Assembly: GCF_003121295.1 (NCBI RefSeq) | Contig: NZ_PHNC01000031.1 | Location: forward strand, 560,439-624,438 | Length of the DNA: 64,000 nt | Direction of reading: 5' to 3' | Origin: Streptomyces orinoci | GTDB lineage: Bacteria; Actinomycetota; Actinomycetes; Streptomycetales; Streptomycetaceae | Part shown: positions 44,025 to 52,546 of the stretch, piece after piece | Numbering within the stretch: the first letter of the stretch is position 1 | Layout of the letters: each line of letters starts with the position of its first letter | Position numbers and translations under genes: made by a program | Notes under the pieces: model-generated | Told to the model about the DNA's origin: nothing | The model's input: only the letters and a program-made list of their open reading frames with translations | The model's database searches: none

Positions 44025-44118
44025 CGATTTCCCGGTTCGTTGCACGGTGATTCCGCACGAGTTCCGCGACGTTCGCAGAGGCGCGAGCGCGGCGTGAGAC
44101 GTGGAGGAGGGGAGAGCC

Positions 44119-45228
44119 GTGACGGGATCCATCACATCCGATTGGCCTGCCGCCGCCGGGGAGCGGCAGGGAAGACCGTTGATTGTCACCGAGGACGAAG
44201 CGCTTCTGGACGATCTGCTGCGATTGTGCGCCGCGGCCGGCGCCGTGCCGGAGGTCGCCCAGGCGCCACCGGGACGCGGCGGGAGCTGGGCCGCCGCGCC
44301 GCTGGTCCTGGTGGGGGACGACTGCGCGGCCCGGATGGGCGGCGCCGTGCACCGCGAGGGCGTGGTGCTGGTCGGCAGCGACCCGGACGACCCCGGCATC
44401 TGGCAGCGGGCCGTGGAGATCGGCGCCCGCCATGTGGTGGTGCTGCCCGACGGCGAGAGCTGGCTGGTGGACCGGATCGCCGACGCGGTGGAGGGCGCCG
44501 GGCGCCCGGCGCTCACGGTCGGGGTGATCGGCGGCCGGGGCGGCGCCGGGGCCAGCACGCTGGCCTGCGCCCTGGCCGTCTGCGCGGCCCGGGCGGGGCA
44601 CCGCACCATGCTGATCGACGGCGATCCGCTGGGCGGCGGCCTGGATGTGCTGCTCGGCGGTGAACGGGCGGAGGGGCTGCGCTGGCCGGCCTTCGCCGGG
44701 TCACGGGGCCGGGTGGCCGGCCGCGCCCTGGAGGAATCACTGCCCGAACTGCACGGGCTGCGCCTGCTGAGCTGGGACCGCGGCGACTGCGCGGCCGTCC
44801 CGCCGGAGGCCATGCGGGCGGTGCTGGCCGCCGCCCGCAGGCGCGGGGGAATTGTGGTGGTGGACCTGCCGCGCAGACTGGACGGCGCCGCCGCCGAAGC
44901 ACTGGAACAGCTCGATCTGGGGCTGCTGTTGGTGCCCTCCGAGCTGCGGGCGGTGGTGGCGGCACACCGGATCGCGTCCGTGGCCGGGATGATGCTGGGC
45001 GAACTCCGGCTGGTGGTGCGCGGCCCCTTCGGGCCCGGGCTGGACGGTGGCGAGGTGGCCCGGCTCCTGGGCCTGCCGCTCGCCGGTGAACTGCCCCTGG
45101 AACCAGGGCTGTCACAGTCCCTGCTCGCCGGCCGCCCGCCGGGCGGGAACGAGAAGGGGCCGCTCTCCCGGTTCGGCACCGAGTTCTGGCAGCAGGCCCT
45201 GGTGGAGGACGGGGGTGTGCCGGTATGA
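44119..45228 (+). CDS. ssd: Ssd/CpaE(TadZ)-like septum-site-determining protein
   Basis: A 369-residue protein: an N-terminal receiver-like domain (LIVTEDEALLDDLLRLCAAAG) and a MinD-like domain from about residue 130. The Walker A position reads GGRGGAGAST (residues 138-147), lacking the lysine that contacts ATP, as I recall for mycobacterial Ssd. CpaE/TadZ proteins place the Tad pilus machine at the pole, and actinobacterial Ssd affects septation. The GTG at 44119 follows GGAGGGGAG. It is the first gene of the Tad operon, its stop overlapping tadA. Confidence 0.9.
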   Translation: MTGSITSDWPAAAGERQGRPLIVTEDEALLDDLLRLCAAAGAVPEVAQAPPGRGGSWAAAPLVLVGDDCAARMGGAVHREGVVLVGSDPDDPGIWQRAVEIGARHVVVLPDGESWLVDRIADAVEGAGRPALTVGVIGGRGGAGASTLACALAVCAARAGHRTMLIDGDPLGGGLDVLLGGERAEGLRWPAFAGSRGRVAGRALEESLPELHGLRLLSWDRGDCAAVPPEAMRAVLAAARRRGGIVVVDLPRRLDGAAAEALEQLDLGLLLVPSELRAVVAAHRIASVAGMMLGELRLVVRGPFGPGLDGGEVARLLGLPLAGELPLEPGLSQSLLAGRPPGGNEKGPLSRFGTEFWQQALVEDGGVPV

Positions 45229-46382
45229 GCACCGCCCTGCTGGACGCCGTGCGGCTGCGGCTGGCGGAGAGCGGCGCGGAGCCCACCCCGGCACGGGTCG
45301 CCGAGGCCCTGCGTGGTGAGGGACGGCTGCTCGGGGATGCCGAAGTGCTGGGCATCGTTACCCAGTTGAGGTCGGAACTGGTCGGGGCCGGGCCGCTGGA
45401 GCCGCTGCTCGCCGAACCGGAGGTGACCGATGTGCTGGTCACCGCGCCCGACCAGGTCTGGGTGGACCGCGGCACCGGCCTGGAGCGCTCGGAGGTGACG
45501 TTCCCGGACGCCGCGGCGGTGCGCCGGCTCGCCCAGCGGCTGGCCGCGATCGCCGGGCGGCGGCTGGACGACGCCCGGCCCTGGGTGGACGCCCGGCTGC
45601 CGGACGGCACCCGGCTGCACGCGGTGCTTCCCCCGGTGGCGGTCGGCTCGGCCTGCCTGTCGCTCAGGGTGGTGCGCCCCAGGGCGTTCTCCCTGGACGA
45701 ACTCGTCGCGGCCGGAACGGTGCCGCCCGGCGGCCAGTGGCTGCTGCGCGCGGTGCTGGACGCCCGGCTCTCCTTTGTGATCAGCGGCGGGACGGGCTCG
45801 GGCAAGACCACGCTGTTGTCCACCCTGTTGGGGCTGGTCGCGCCGGACGAGCGGATCGTGCTCGCCGAGGACTCCGCCGAACTGCGCCCCGATCATCCCC
45901 ATGTGGTGCGGCTGGAGACCAGACCGGCCAACCAGGAGGGCACCGGCCTGGTGACCCTGCGGGACCTGGTGCGCCAGGCACTGCGCATGCGGCCGGACCG
46001 GCTGGTCGTCGGGGAGGTCCGCGGTCCGGAGGTCACCGACCTGCTGGCCGCCCTCAACACCGGCCATGAGGGCGGCTGTGGAACGGTTCACGCCAATGCC
46101 GCGGCGGATGTGCCGGCCCGGCTGGAGGCGCTGGGCTCGACCGCCGGGCTCGACCGGGCGGCCCTGCACAGCCAGTTGGCGGCCGCGCTCTCGGTGGTGA
46201 TCCACCTGGTGCGGGACCGCACCGGCCGGCGGCGCATCGCCGAGGTGCATGTGCTGGCCCGTGACCGGGCCGGCCTGGTCACCACCGTGCCGGCCGCCGT
46301 CCGGGGGCCCAAGGGCTTTGACCGGGCGGCCGGTTGGCCCAGGCTCGCCGCGCTCTGCGGGCGTGCCGGGGGTGCGCGATGA
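45225..46382 (+). CDS. tadA: TadA/CpaF-type secretion ATPase
   Basis: A 385-residue type II/IV secretion ATPase with Walker A GGTGSGKTT, Asp box LAEDSAEL, Walker B RMRPDRLVVGEVRG and His box TGHEGGCGTVHAN. It powers assembly of Flp-type pili. The ATG overlaps the ssd stop and its stop overlaps tadB, both by four bases. Confidence 0.95.
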   Translation: MSTALLDAVRLRLAESGAEPTPARVAEALRGEGRLLGDAEVLGIVTQLRSELVGAGPLEPLLAEPEVTDVLVTAPDQVWVDRGTGLERSEVTFPDAAAVRRLAQRLAAIAGRRLDDARPWVDARLPDGTRLHAVLPPVAVGSACLSLRVVRPRAFSLDELVAAGTVPPGGQWLLRAVLDARLSFVISGGTGSGKTTLLSTLLGLVAPDERIVLAEDSAELRPDHPHVVRLETRPANQEGTGLVTLRDLVRQALRMRPDRLVVGEVRGPEVTDLLAALNTGHEGGCGTVHANAAADVPARLEALGSTAGLDRAALHSQLAAALSVVIHLVRDRTGRRRIAEVHVLARDRAGLVTTVPAAVRGPKGFDRAAGWPRLAALCGRAGGAR

Positions 46383-47281
46383 GGGCGGCGGCCGGAGCGC
46401 CGCAGGCGCTGGCGCTGTGCGCGGCGCTGCTGTGCGCGGCCATGGCGGTGTGGCTGTCGGCCAGGCAGGGGCAGGAGTTGCGGCGGCTGCGGACGCTCCT
46501 CGCCGGCGGCGGTTCCCTGACCGCGGCCGGCCCCGCCCCATGGGCGAAGGCGGAGGAGGCGCTCGGCCGGCTGAGGCAAGTCCTCGGTGAGCGGCGGGAG
46601 TTGATGTGCCTGCCGGTCGGCTGTGCGGTCTCCTTGCTGGGGCGGTCGCTTCTGCCGCTGCTCGGTTCGCTGATGGCCGTGCCCCTGGTGCGGCGGTGGC
46701 TGGCTGCCCGGCGGCTGCGGCGTGAACGGGAGAGCCGGGAGGCCGCAGTGATCGAGCTGTGCGGGACCGTCGCGGGTGATCTCCGCGCGGGGCGGCAGCC
46801 CGGCGAGGTGCTGGCCGGGGTCCGTCTGCCGGAGCTCGGTTCCGCCTGGCCGGCGGTGTCGGCGGCGGCCAGATACGGCGGCGAGGTGCCGGCTGCCCTG
46901 CGCAGAGCGGCCGGGCAGCCGGGGGCCGAGGGGCTGAACGCCATGGCCGCCTGCTGGCAGGTGGCCGTCGAGGGCGGCGCCGGGCTCGCCGCCGGACTGG
47001 AACGGATCGGTGCCGCGCTCAGCGCCGAGCGCGATCAACGGGAGGAGCTGGCCGCCCAGTTGGCCGGAACCAGATCCACCGCGGTGATGCTCGCCCTGCT
47101 GCCCGTCCTGGCTCTCCTGATGGGCAGCGCGCTCGGGGCCGATCCGCTGCGGGTGCTGCTGCACACCCCGGCCGGGCTCGGTTGCCTGGCCCTGGGCGGC
47201 CTGCTGGAAGGCGCCGGGGTCGTCTGGACCCGGCGGATCGTCCAGGTGGCGGGAGCGCCGGAAGGCAGGCGCGGGGGATGA
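46379..47281 (+). CDS. tadB: TadB-like type II secretion F domain protein
   Basis: A 300-residue membrane protein with an N-terminal helix (LALCAALLCAAMAVWLSA), a central helix pair and the GspF/TadB cytoplasmic domain (VIELCGTVAGDLRAGRQPGEVLAGV ... GGAGLAAGLERIGAALSAERDQREEL), then two C-terminal helices. It forms the inner-membrane platform with TadC. The ATG overlaps the tadA stop (ATGA). It is Ala/Leu/Gly-rich and shorter than proteobacterial TadB. Confidence 0.9.
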   Translation: MRAAAGAPQALALCAALLCAAMAVWLSARQGQELRRLRTLLAGGGSLTAAGPAPWAKAEEALGRLRQVLGERRELMCLPVGCAVSLLGRSLLPLLGSLMAVPLVRRWLAARRLRRERESREAAVIELCGTVAGDLRAGRQPGEVLAGVRLPELGSAWPAVSAAARYGGEVPAALRRAAGQPGAEGLNAMAACWQVAVEGGAGLAAGLERIGAALSAERDQREELAAQLAGTRSTAVMLALLPVLALLMGSALGADPLRVLLHTPAGLGCLALGGLLEGAGVVWTRRIVQVAGAPEGRRGG

Positions 47282-48063
47282 GCCGGGGGTATGACCTCGA
47301 TCTGGTCCTGGCGGCCGTGCTGGTCCTCGCGGCCGGTTGTGCGGTGGCCGGGCTGCATGGAATCCGCCTGCGCAGATCGGCCGGGCGCCGGGCGATGCGG
47401 CTGTTCGGGCGGCCCGCGGAGGATGCCCCGCTGAGCCGTCTGGGCGCGCGGGCCCGGCGGTGCGCCGGCTCACCGGGCGTCAGCGAGGCGGCCGGGGCAG
47501 GAGTCCTCTCCTTCGCCGTGCTTGGTGGTGTTCTGGGGGCTGTGGTGGCGGCCGCCGTCGGCTACGCCGTATGGCGCCGGCGCCGGGCGCGGCCGGCGGC
47601 CCGCGCGGCGGCGGTTGCCGCACGGCAGGTGCTCGACCAGCTTCCGCTGGCCGCCGACCTGCTGGCCGCCTGCCTGGCCGCCGGAGCCGCGCCCCGTGCG
47701 GCGGCCGAGGAAACCGGCGGATCGCTGGGCGGACCGCTGGGGGAGCGGCTGGCCCAGGCCGCCGCGGAGCTGCGGCTGGGTGGCGACCCCGCCACCGCCT
47801 GGGGCCGGCTGGCCGAACTGCCCGGGGCGCGGGGCCTGGCCCTGTGCCTGGAACGGGCGCATGAGACCGGCGTCCCGGCGGTGGAGCCCATGTCCCGGCT
47901 GGCCGGGCGCCTGAGGTCCGCGCAGGCCCGGGCGGCGGGCATACGAGCCCGGCGCGCCGGAGTGCTGGCCACGGCTCCGCTGGGGCTGTGCTTCCTCCCG
48001 GCCTTTCTGACGGTCGGTGTGGTGCCCATGGTCATCGGACTGGCCGGCGGGCTGCGCCCCTGA
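47278..48063 (+). CDS. tadC: TadC-like type II secretion F domain protein
   Basis: A 261-residue membrane protein with an N-terminal helix (LVLAAVLVLAAGCAVAGL), a second hydrophobic segment and the F domain (DQLPLAADLLAACLAAGAAPRAAAEETG ... SRLAGRLRSAQARAAGIRARRAGVLATAPLGLCFLPAFLTVGVVP). Its ATG overlaps the tadB stop. It is the platform partner of TadB. Confidence 0.9.
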   Translation: MSRGYDLDLVLAAVLVLAAGCAVAGLHGIRLRRSAGRRAMRLFGRPAEDAPLSRLGARARRCAGSPGVSEAAGAGVLSFAVLGGVLGAVVAAAVGYAVWRRRRARPAARAAAVAARQVLDQLPLAADLLAACLAAGAAPRAAAEETGGSLGGPLGERLAQAAAELRLGGDPATAWGRLAELPGARGLALCLERAHETGVPAVEPMSRLAGRLRSAQARAAGIRARRAGVLATAPLGLCFLPAFLTVGVVPMVIGLAGGLRP

Positions 48064-48091
48064 GGTGCGACCGGCCCGCGAAGTCATCCCG

Positions 48092-48115
48092 GCCCGGCGG
48101 CCGGAGGCGCCGGGC
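48092..48115 (+). terminator. Hairpin between tadC and the pilin gene
   Basis: GCCCGGC/GCCGGGC stem with a 10-nt loop, about 30 nt after tadC in the only real gap (160 nt) of the operon. It could partly terminate upstream transcripts or stabilise a separate pilin message. Confidence 0.4.
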
Positions 48116-48223
48116 GGGACCGACGTGGTGGCTCCGGCAGTCCGGAGCACATGACAAGAGCACGAGATCCAAAGACCCAAGAACCAGAACACCAGGCCCG
48201 GAACGGGCAATCGAGGCAAGGGG

Positions 48224-48427
48224 ATGGAAATGGTTATGCGGTGGTGGGGGCGGCGGCGGGCCGCGCTGCGGTCGGCCGGAGAGCAGGGCATGTCCACGGC
48301 GGAGTACGCGGTCGGCACCGTGGCCGCCTGCGCCCTGGCGGCGGTGCTTTACAAGATCGTCACCAGTGGGGCGGTGAGCGCGGCCCTGCAGGCGATCATC
48401 GAGAAGGCGCTCCATGCGGCGGTCTGA
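48224..48427 (+). CDS. DUF4244 Flp-type pilin
   Basis: A 67-residue protein with a basic leader, then SAGEQG-MSTAEYAVGTVAACALAAVLYKIV. The Gly before MSTAEY with Glu at position +5 is a class III prepilin peptidase site, followed by one hydrophobic helix. It should be the major subunit of the Tad pilus. Three in-frame ATGs occur (48224, 48230, 48236); AAGGGG makes the second equally good. It sits after a 160-nt gap, unlike the overlapping platform genes, so it may be expressed at a higher level. Confidence 0.9.
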   Translation: MEMVMRWWGRRRAALRSAGEQGMSTAEYAVGTVAACALAAVLYKIVTSGAVSAALQAIIEKALHAAV

Positions 48428-48776
48428 GGGCGGCCACGGTTCCGACGGGGGCTATGTCACGGCCGAGGCGGCCCTGGCGCTGCCCACGCTGGTGCTGGTC
48501 GGCATGGCGCTGATCTGGGGGCTGATGGCCGCGTGCACCCAGATCCGGTGTGTGGACGCGGCCCGGGCCGGGGCTCGCGCCGCGGCCCGTTCGGAGCCGC
48601 CGGCGGTGGCGGTGGCGGCGGCGAGGTCCGCCGCTCCCGCCGGGGCCGGCATCACGGTGAGCCGGGAGGGGGACCTGGTGCGGGTGCGGGTCGAGGCCCG
48701 GACGGCCGGGCCCGGGCCGCTGGCGGTCCGGCTGGGCGGAGAGGCGGTGGCCCTTGCCGAAGACACGGTGGGGTGA
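48414..48776 (+). CDS. TadE-family pilus assembly protein
   Basis: A 120-residue protein with a short leader, the pseudopilin-like GGYVTAEAALALPTLVLVGMALIWGLMAAC helix and a small extracellular domain (ITVSREGDLVRVRVEART). TadE-like proteins are minor pseudopilins. Its start overlaps the pilin gene by 14 nt. Confidence 0.88.
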   Translation: MRRSEGGHGSDGGYVTAEAALALPTLVLVGMALIWGLMAACTQIRCVDAARAGARAAARSEPPAVAVAAARSAAPAGAGITVSREGDLVRVRVEARTAGPGPLAVRLGGEAVALAEDTVG

Positions 48777-49110
48777 CACCGGAAGCGCCTCGGTGTGGAC
48801 GGCGGTGGTCGCCGGCGCGCTGTGCGCCGTCTTCGCGGTGCTGCTGGCCATGGGCCAGGCGGTGCTGGCCCGGCACCGGGCGGGCGGCGCGGCGGACCTG
48901 GCCGTGCTGGCGGCCGCCGACCACGCCCTGCTGGGCGAGGAGGCGGCCTGCGGCCTGGCCCGCCGGGTGGCCGCCGCCCAGCGGGCCCGGGTGATGCGGT
49001 GTGCGCTGGACGGCGAGATCGCCGAGGTCTCGGCGGAGGCGCGGACCGGACCGTATGCCGTGCGGGCCCGGTCCCGGGCCGGGCCCGCCGTGCCCCGGGC
49101 CGATCCCTGA
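48754..49110 (+). CDS. Rv3654c/TadE-like minor pilin protein
   Basis: A 118-residue protein with N-terminal GDTGSASVWTAVVAGALCAVFAVLLAMGQAVLARHRAGGAADLAVLAAA, matching Rv3654c-type helicase-neighbour/TadE-like proteins. The only suitable start is the TTG at 48754 (after GGAGAGG), overlapping the preceding gene by 23 nt; later starts would remove the conserved segment. It closes the operon and its stop abuts the convergent helicase stop. Confidence 0.85.
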   Translation: MPKTRWGDTGSASVWTAVVAGALCAVFAVLLAMGQAVLARHRAGGAADLAVLAAADHALLGEEAACGLARRVAAAQRARVMRCALDGEIAEVSAEARTGPYAVRARSRAGPAVPRADP

Positions 49111-51594
49111 TCAGCCGGCCGCCTTGCCGCCGGTCGCCGGGGTGCCGCCGGGCTCCCGTGGCGGGGCGTCGGCCAGCAGCCGGGTGAGCAGCCTGATGGC
49201 CGCCTTCTTGTCCAGCGGGTCGTTGCCGTTGCCGCACTTGGGGGACTGGATGCAGGACGGGCAGCCGGACTCGCACTCGCAGGCGGCGATCGCCTCACGG
49301 GTGGCCGTCAGCCAGGAGGCGGCGGTGTGGAAGGCCCGCTCGGCGAAGCCCGCTCCGCCGGGGTGGCCGTCGTAGACGAACACCGTGGGCAGCAGGGTGT
49401 CCGGGTGCAGGGGCACCGAGACACCGCCGATGTCCCACCGGTCGCAGGTGGCGAACAGCGGCAGCAGGCCGATGGAGGCGTGCTCCGCGGCGTGCAGGGC
49501 GCCGCCCAGGGCGTCGGGGTGGACGCGGGCCTGGTCCAGCTGCTCCTCGGTGACCGTCCACCACACCGCGCGGGTGCGCAGCGTACGCGGTGGCAGGTCC
49601 AGCTTGGACTCGCCGAGGACCTCGCCGGTGATCAGCTTCCGGCGGAGAAAGGAGACCACCTGATTGGTGACCTCGACCGAGCCGAAACACAGCCGGGCAT
49701 CCCCCCAGGGGATCTCGGTGCTGGTCTCCAGGATGGAGATGGCGGTGGTGTCCCGGGCGGTCGTCGAGTACGGCGGGTCGGCCTGTTCCACCAGGGCGAC
49801 CGAGTCCTCCAGGTCCAGCCGGCGGACCAGATAGCTGCGGCCCTGGTGGAGGTGGACCGCGCCCTCGTGCACGGTGGTGTGCGCGGCCGCGGCGTCCACC
49901 GTGCCCAGCAGCCGTCCGGTGCCCTCCTCCACCACCTGGACGGGCCTGCCGCCCTCGCCCCGGATGTCGGTGAGGTCGGCGGCCCGTTCCCGGCGGGTCC
50001 AGTGCCAGACGCTGCCCCGGCGCCGCAGCAGCTTGCGGGCCTCCAGCTGGGCCAGCAGGCCGGGGGCCTCGGGACCGAAGAGCGCCAGGTCGGCCTCGCC
50101 GAGCGGCAGTTCCTCGGCCGCCGCGCACAGGTGGGGGGCCAGCACATAGGGGTTGTCCGGGTCCAGCACGGTGGATTCGACGGGCTGGTCGAAGAGGGCC
50201 TCGGGGTGGTGCACCAGATAGGTGTCCAGCGGGTCGTCCCGGGCCACCAGGACGGCCAGCGCGCCCCCGCCGGTACGGCCCGCGCGTCCGGCCTGCTGCC
50301 ACATGGAGGCGCGGGTGCCGGGATAGCCGGCCAGCAGCACCGCGTCCAGGCCGGCGACGTCGATGCCCAGCTCCAGCGCCGAGGTGGCGGCCAGGCCCAG
50401 CAGTTCGCCGGAGTGCAGGGCGCCTTCGATGGCCCGGCGTTCCTCGGGGAGGTAGCCGCCGCGGTAGGCGGCGACCCGGGAGGGGAGGGAACGGTCCACC
50501 GCGGCCAGTCGCTCCTGGGTTATCAGCGCCACCAGCTCCGCGCCGCGCCGGGAGCGGGTGAAGGCGACGGTGCGCACCCCCTGGACGGCGAGGCCGGTGA
50601 GCAGGTCCGCGGTCTCGGCGGTGGCGGTGCGGCGGACCGGTGCGCCGCGTTCCCCGTGCAGCTCGGTGAGCGGCGGCTCCCACAGGGCGAAGACCACCTC
50701 GCCGCGCGGGGAGGCGTTCTCGGTGACCTCGGCCACCGGGACTCCGGTGAGCCGGCCGGCGGAGACGGCCGGTTCGGAGGCGGTGGCGGAGGCCAGCAGG
50801 AAGACCGGCTCGGATCCATAGCGGGCGCAGAGGCGGCGCAGCCGGCGCAGCACCTGGGCCACATGGGAGCCGAAGACCCCCCGGTAGCTGTGGCACTCGT
50901 CGATGACCACAAAGCGCAGGGCGCGCAGGAAGGAGGCCCATCTGGGGTGGGCGGGCAGGATGGAGCGGTGCAGCATGTCGGGGTTGGTGAGCACATAGTT
51001 GGCGTACTGCCGCACCCACTCCCGCTCCTCGACCGGGGTGTCGCCGTCGTAGACGGCGGGGCGGACCGCCTTGCCCAGCGGGGCGGCCAGTTCCTGGACG
51101 GCGCGCCGCTGGTCGGCGGCGAGCGCCTTGGTGGGGGCGAGGTAGAGCGCGGTGGTGCCGCGCCCGTTGGGAGCCTCGGAGCCGTCCAGCAGGGTGCTCA
51201 GCACCGGCGCCAGATAGGCCAGCGACTTGCCGGAGGCGGTGCCGGTGGCCACCACCGCCGACTCGCCGCGCAGGGCGTGCTCCGCGGTGGCCGCCTGATG
51301 GGCCCAGGGGCGGGCGATTCCGGCGGCCCGGATGGCCTCGGTGACCTCCGGCCGGATCTTCTCCGGCCAGGGGGCATGACGTCCGGGACGAGGGGGCAAG
51401 TGCTCCGTATGAGTGATGCGTGCAGCCCGGCCTGGCCCGGTGGCGAGTCGGTCGAGGATCGCCCGGGGAGCGGGATGTACGCCCGCCTGCGGCGGGAGTT
51501 GATCGTGAGCCATCGACATCGAGTGTGTCACTGGCGTGACGGACAATGGCCCCAAGGCGTCGTGCGCGCCTGCCGGTAAGTGATTGAATGCCAT
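49111..51594 (-). CDS. DEAD/DEAH-box helicase with DUF1998 (MrfA/YprA-like)
   Basis: An 827-residue SF2 helicase: motif I ATGTASGKS, motif II DECH (VVIDECHSYRG), motif III ASAT, motif VI QQAGRAGRTGGGALAV, and a C-terminal DUF1998 domain with the zinc-binding cysteines CECESGCPSCIQSPKC. B. subtilis MrfA acts in repair of mitomycin-C lesions. The ATG at 51594 (MAFNHLPAG) is the recalled N terminus of Streptomyces homologues; no ribosome site is visible, and 51519/51513 are alternatives. It is divergent to bldG. Confidence 0.9.
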   Translation of the reverse strand: MAFNHLPAGAHDALGPLSVTPVTHSMSMAHDQLPPQAGVHPAPRAILDRLATGPGRAARITHTEHLPPRPGRHAPWPEKIRPEVTEAIRAAGIARPWAHQAATAEHALRGESAVVATGTASGKSLAYLAPVLSTLLDGSEAPNGRGTTALYLAPTKALAADQRRAVQELAAPLGKAVRPAVYDGDTPVEEREWVRQYANYVLTNPDMLHRSILPAHPRWASFLRALRFVVIDECHSYRGVFGSHVAQVLRRLRRLCARYGSEPVFLLASATASEPAVSAGRLTGVPVAEVTENASPRGEVVFALWEPPLTELHGERGAPVRRTATAETADLLTGLAVQGVRTVAFTRSRRGAELVALITQERLAAVDRSLPSRVAAYRGGYLPEERRAIEGALHSGELLGLAATSALELGIDVAGLDAVLLAGYPGTRASMWQQAGRAGRTGGGALAVLVARDDPLDTYLVHHPEALFDQPVESTVLDPDNPYVLAPHLCAAAEELPLGEADLALFGPEAPGLLAQLEARKLLRRRGSVWHWTRRERAADLTDIRGEGGRPVQVVEEGTGRLLGTVDAAAAHTTVHEGAVHLHQGRSYLVRRLDLEDSVALVEQADPPYSTTARDTTAISILETSTEIPWGDARLCFGSVEVTNQVVSFLRRKLITGEVLGESKLDLPPRTLRTRAVWWTVTEEQLDQARVHPDALGGALHAAEHASIGLLPLFATCDRWDIGGVSVPLHPDTLLPTVFVYDGHPGGAGFAERAFHTAASWLTATREAIAACECESGCPSCIQSPKCGNGNDPLDKKAAIRLLTRLLADAPPREPGGTPATGGKAAG

Positions 51595-51648
51595 CGCGGC
51601 TGCCGATCCATGGGGGGCGACCGCTCGATGCAAGGTGCTGGAGGATCC

Positions 51649-51990
51649 GTGGACCTGTCCCTGTCGACCCGGACCGTAGGCGACCGAACGGTCGTCGAGG
51701 TCGGTGGCGAGATTGATGTGTACACCGCGCCCAAGCTGCGTGAGCAGCTGGTCGAGCTTGTCAACGACGGCAACTACCACCTTGTGGTGGACATGGAGCG
51801 TGTCGACTTCCTCGACTCGACCGGTCTCGGCGTTCTGGTCGGCGGCCTGAAGCGGGTACGTGCGCATGAGGGCTCGCTGCGTCTGGTGTGCAACCAGGAG
51901 CGCATTCTGAAGATTTTCCGTATCACCGGTCTGACCAAGGTGTTCCCGATCCACACCTCGGTCGATGACGCGGTGTCCGCGACCGACTGA
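51649..51990 (+). CDS. bldG: Anti-sigma factor antagonist BldG
   Basis: A 113-residue STAS-domain protein. GGAGG lies four bases before the GTG at 51649, giving the VDLSLSTRTVGDRTVVEVGGEIDVYTAPKL N terminus known for BldG. The phosphorylated Ser57 lies in FLDSTGLGVLVGG. BldG is needed for aerial mycelium and antibiotic production in S. coelicolor and binds anti-sigma factors such as the product of the next gene. The divergent helicase start is only 54 nt away, so the promoter overlaps that gene. Confidence 0.97.
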   Translation: MDLSLSTRTVGDRTVVEVGGEIDVYTAPKLREQLVELVNDGNYHLVVDMERVDFLDSTGLGVLVGGLKRVRAHEGSLRLVCNQERILKIFRITGLTKVFPIHTSVDDAVSATD

Positions 51991-52105
51991 CGGTCGCCGG
52001 ACGACATCGTCACACGGGGGTTCCGGGCCGCGGGGCTCGGTGCCTCCGTGAGCTGGCCCGGTCCCCCTGGCGGGAGCCCGGGCACGTACGCCTGAGGGGG
52101 ATGGC

Positions 52106-52546
52106 ATGGCCACCGTCGAACTGCTTTTCAGTGCCCTTCCCGAGCACGTCCGTACCGCCCGTCTGGTGGCGGCCGCGGTGGCGCGCCGGGCCGGGGTGGA
52201 CGAGGCCGTGCTGGACGAGGTACGGCTCGCCGTCGGCGAGGCGTGCTCCCGGGCGGTGGGCCTGCACGCCAGCAATGAGATCCCCACGCCGGTCCGGGTG
52301 GTGCTGATCGAGGAGGAGAAGAAGTTCTCCATCGAGGTGGGGGACGACGCTCCGCGGGCGGTCGCCGTCGAGGCCGTCGCCGGAGGCGCGGCGGGTGCCG
52401 CCGAGGAGGCCGGCGCGGACGGGGACGATGAGATGGGCCTCGCCGTGATCAGCGGTCTGGTGGACGACGTCGAGGTGACGGCGGGCGAGAGCGGGGGCGT
52501 GATCCGGATGAGCTGGCCGACCACCCCGGCGTCCGTGGTTCCCTAG
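52106..52546 (+). CDS. Anti-sigma factor / GHKL-like partner of BldG (SCO3548-type)
   Basis: A 146-residue protein related to RsbW/SpoIIAB-type kinases (LDEVRLAVGEACSRAVGLH ... KFSIEVGDD ... MGLAVISGLVDDVEVTAGESGGVIRMSW). The N-box carries GEACSRAV where active kinases have E-x-x-x-N, and the DxGxG box is DDAP, so ATP binding may be weak; a Gly/Ala/Asp-rich insert sits in the ATP-lid region. Published work shows BldG and SCO3548 interact. The ATG follows GAGGGGG. It is probably co-transcribed with bldG. Confidence 0.88.
   Translation: MATVELLFSALPEHVRTARLVAAAVARRAGVDEAVLDEVRLAVGEACSRAVGLHASNEIPTPVRVVLIEEEKKFSIEVGDDAPRAVAVEAVAGGAAGAAEEAGADGDDEMGLAVISGLVDDVEVTAGESGGVIRMSWPTTPASVVP

Noticed and set aside
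43734..46541. A 935-codon open frame opposite ssd-tadA
   Set aside because: Low-complexity Pro/Ser/Arg content; the plus strand has coupled tad genes with catalytic motifs.
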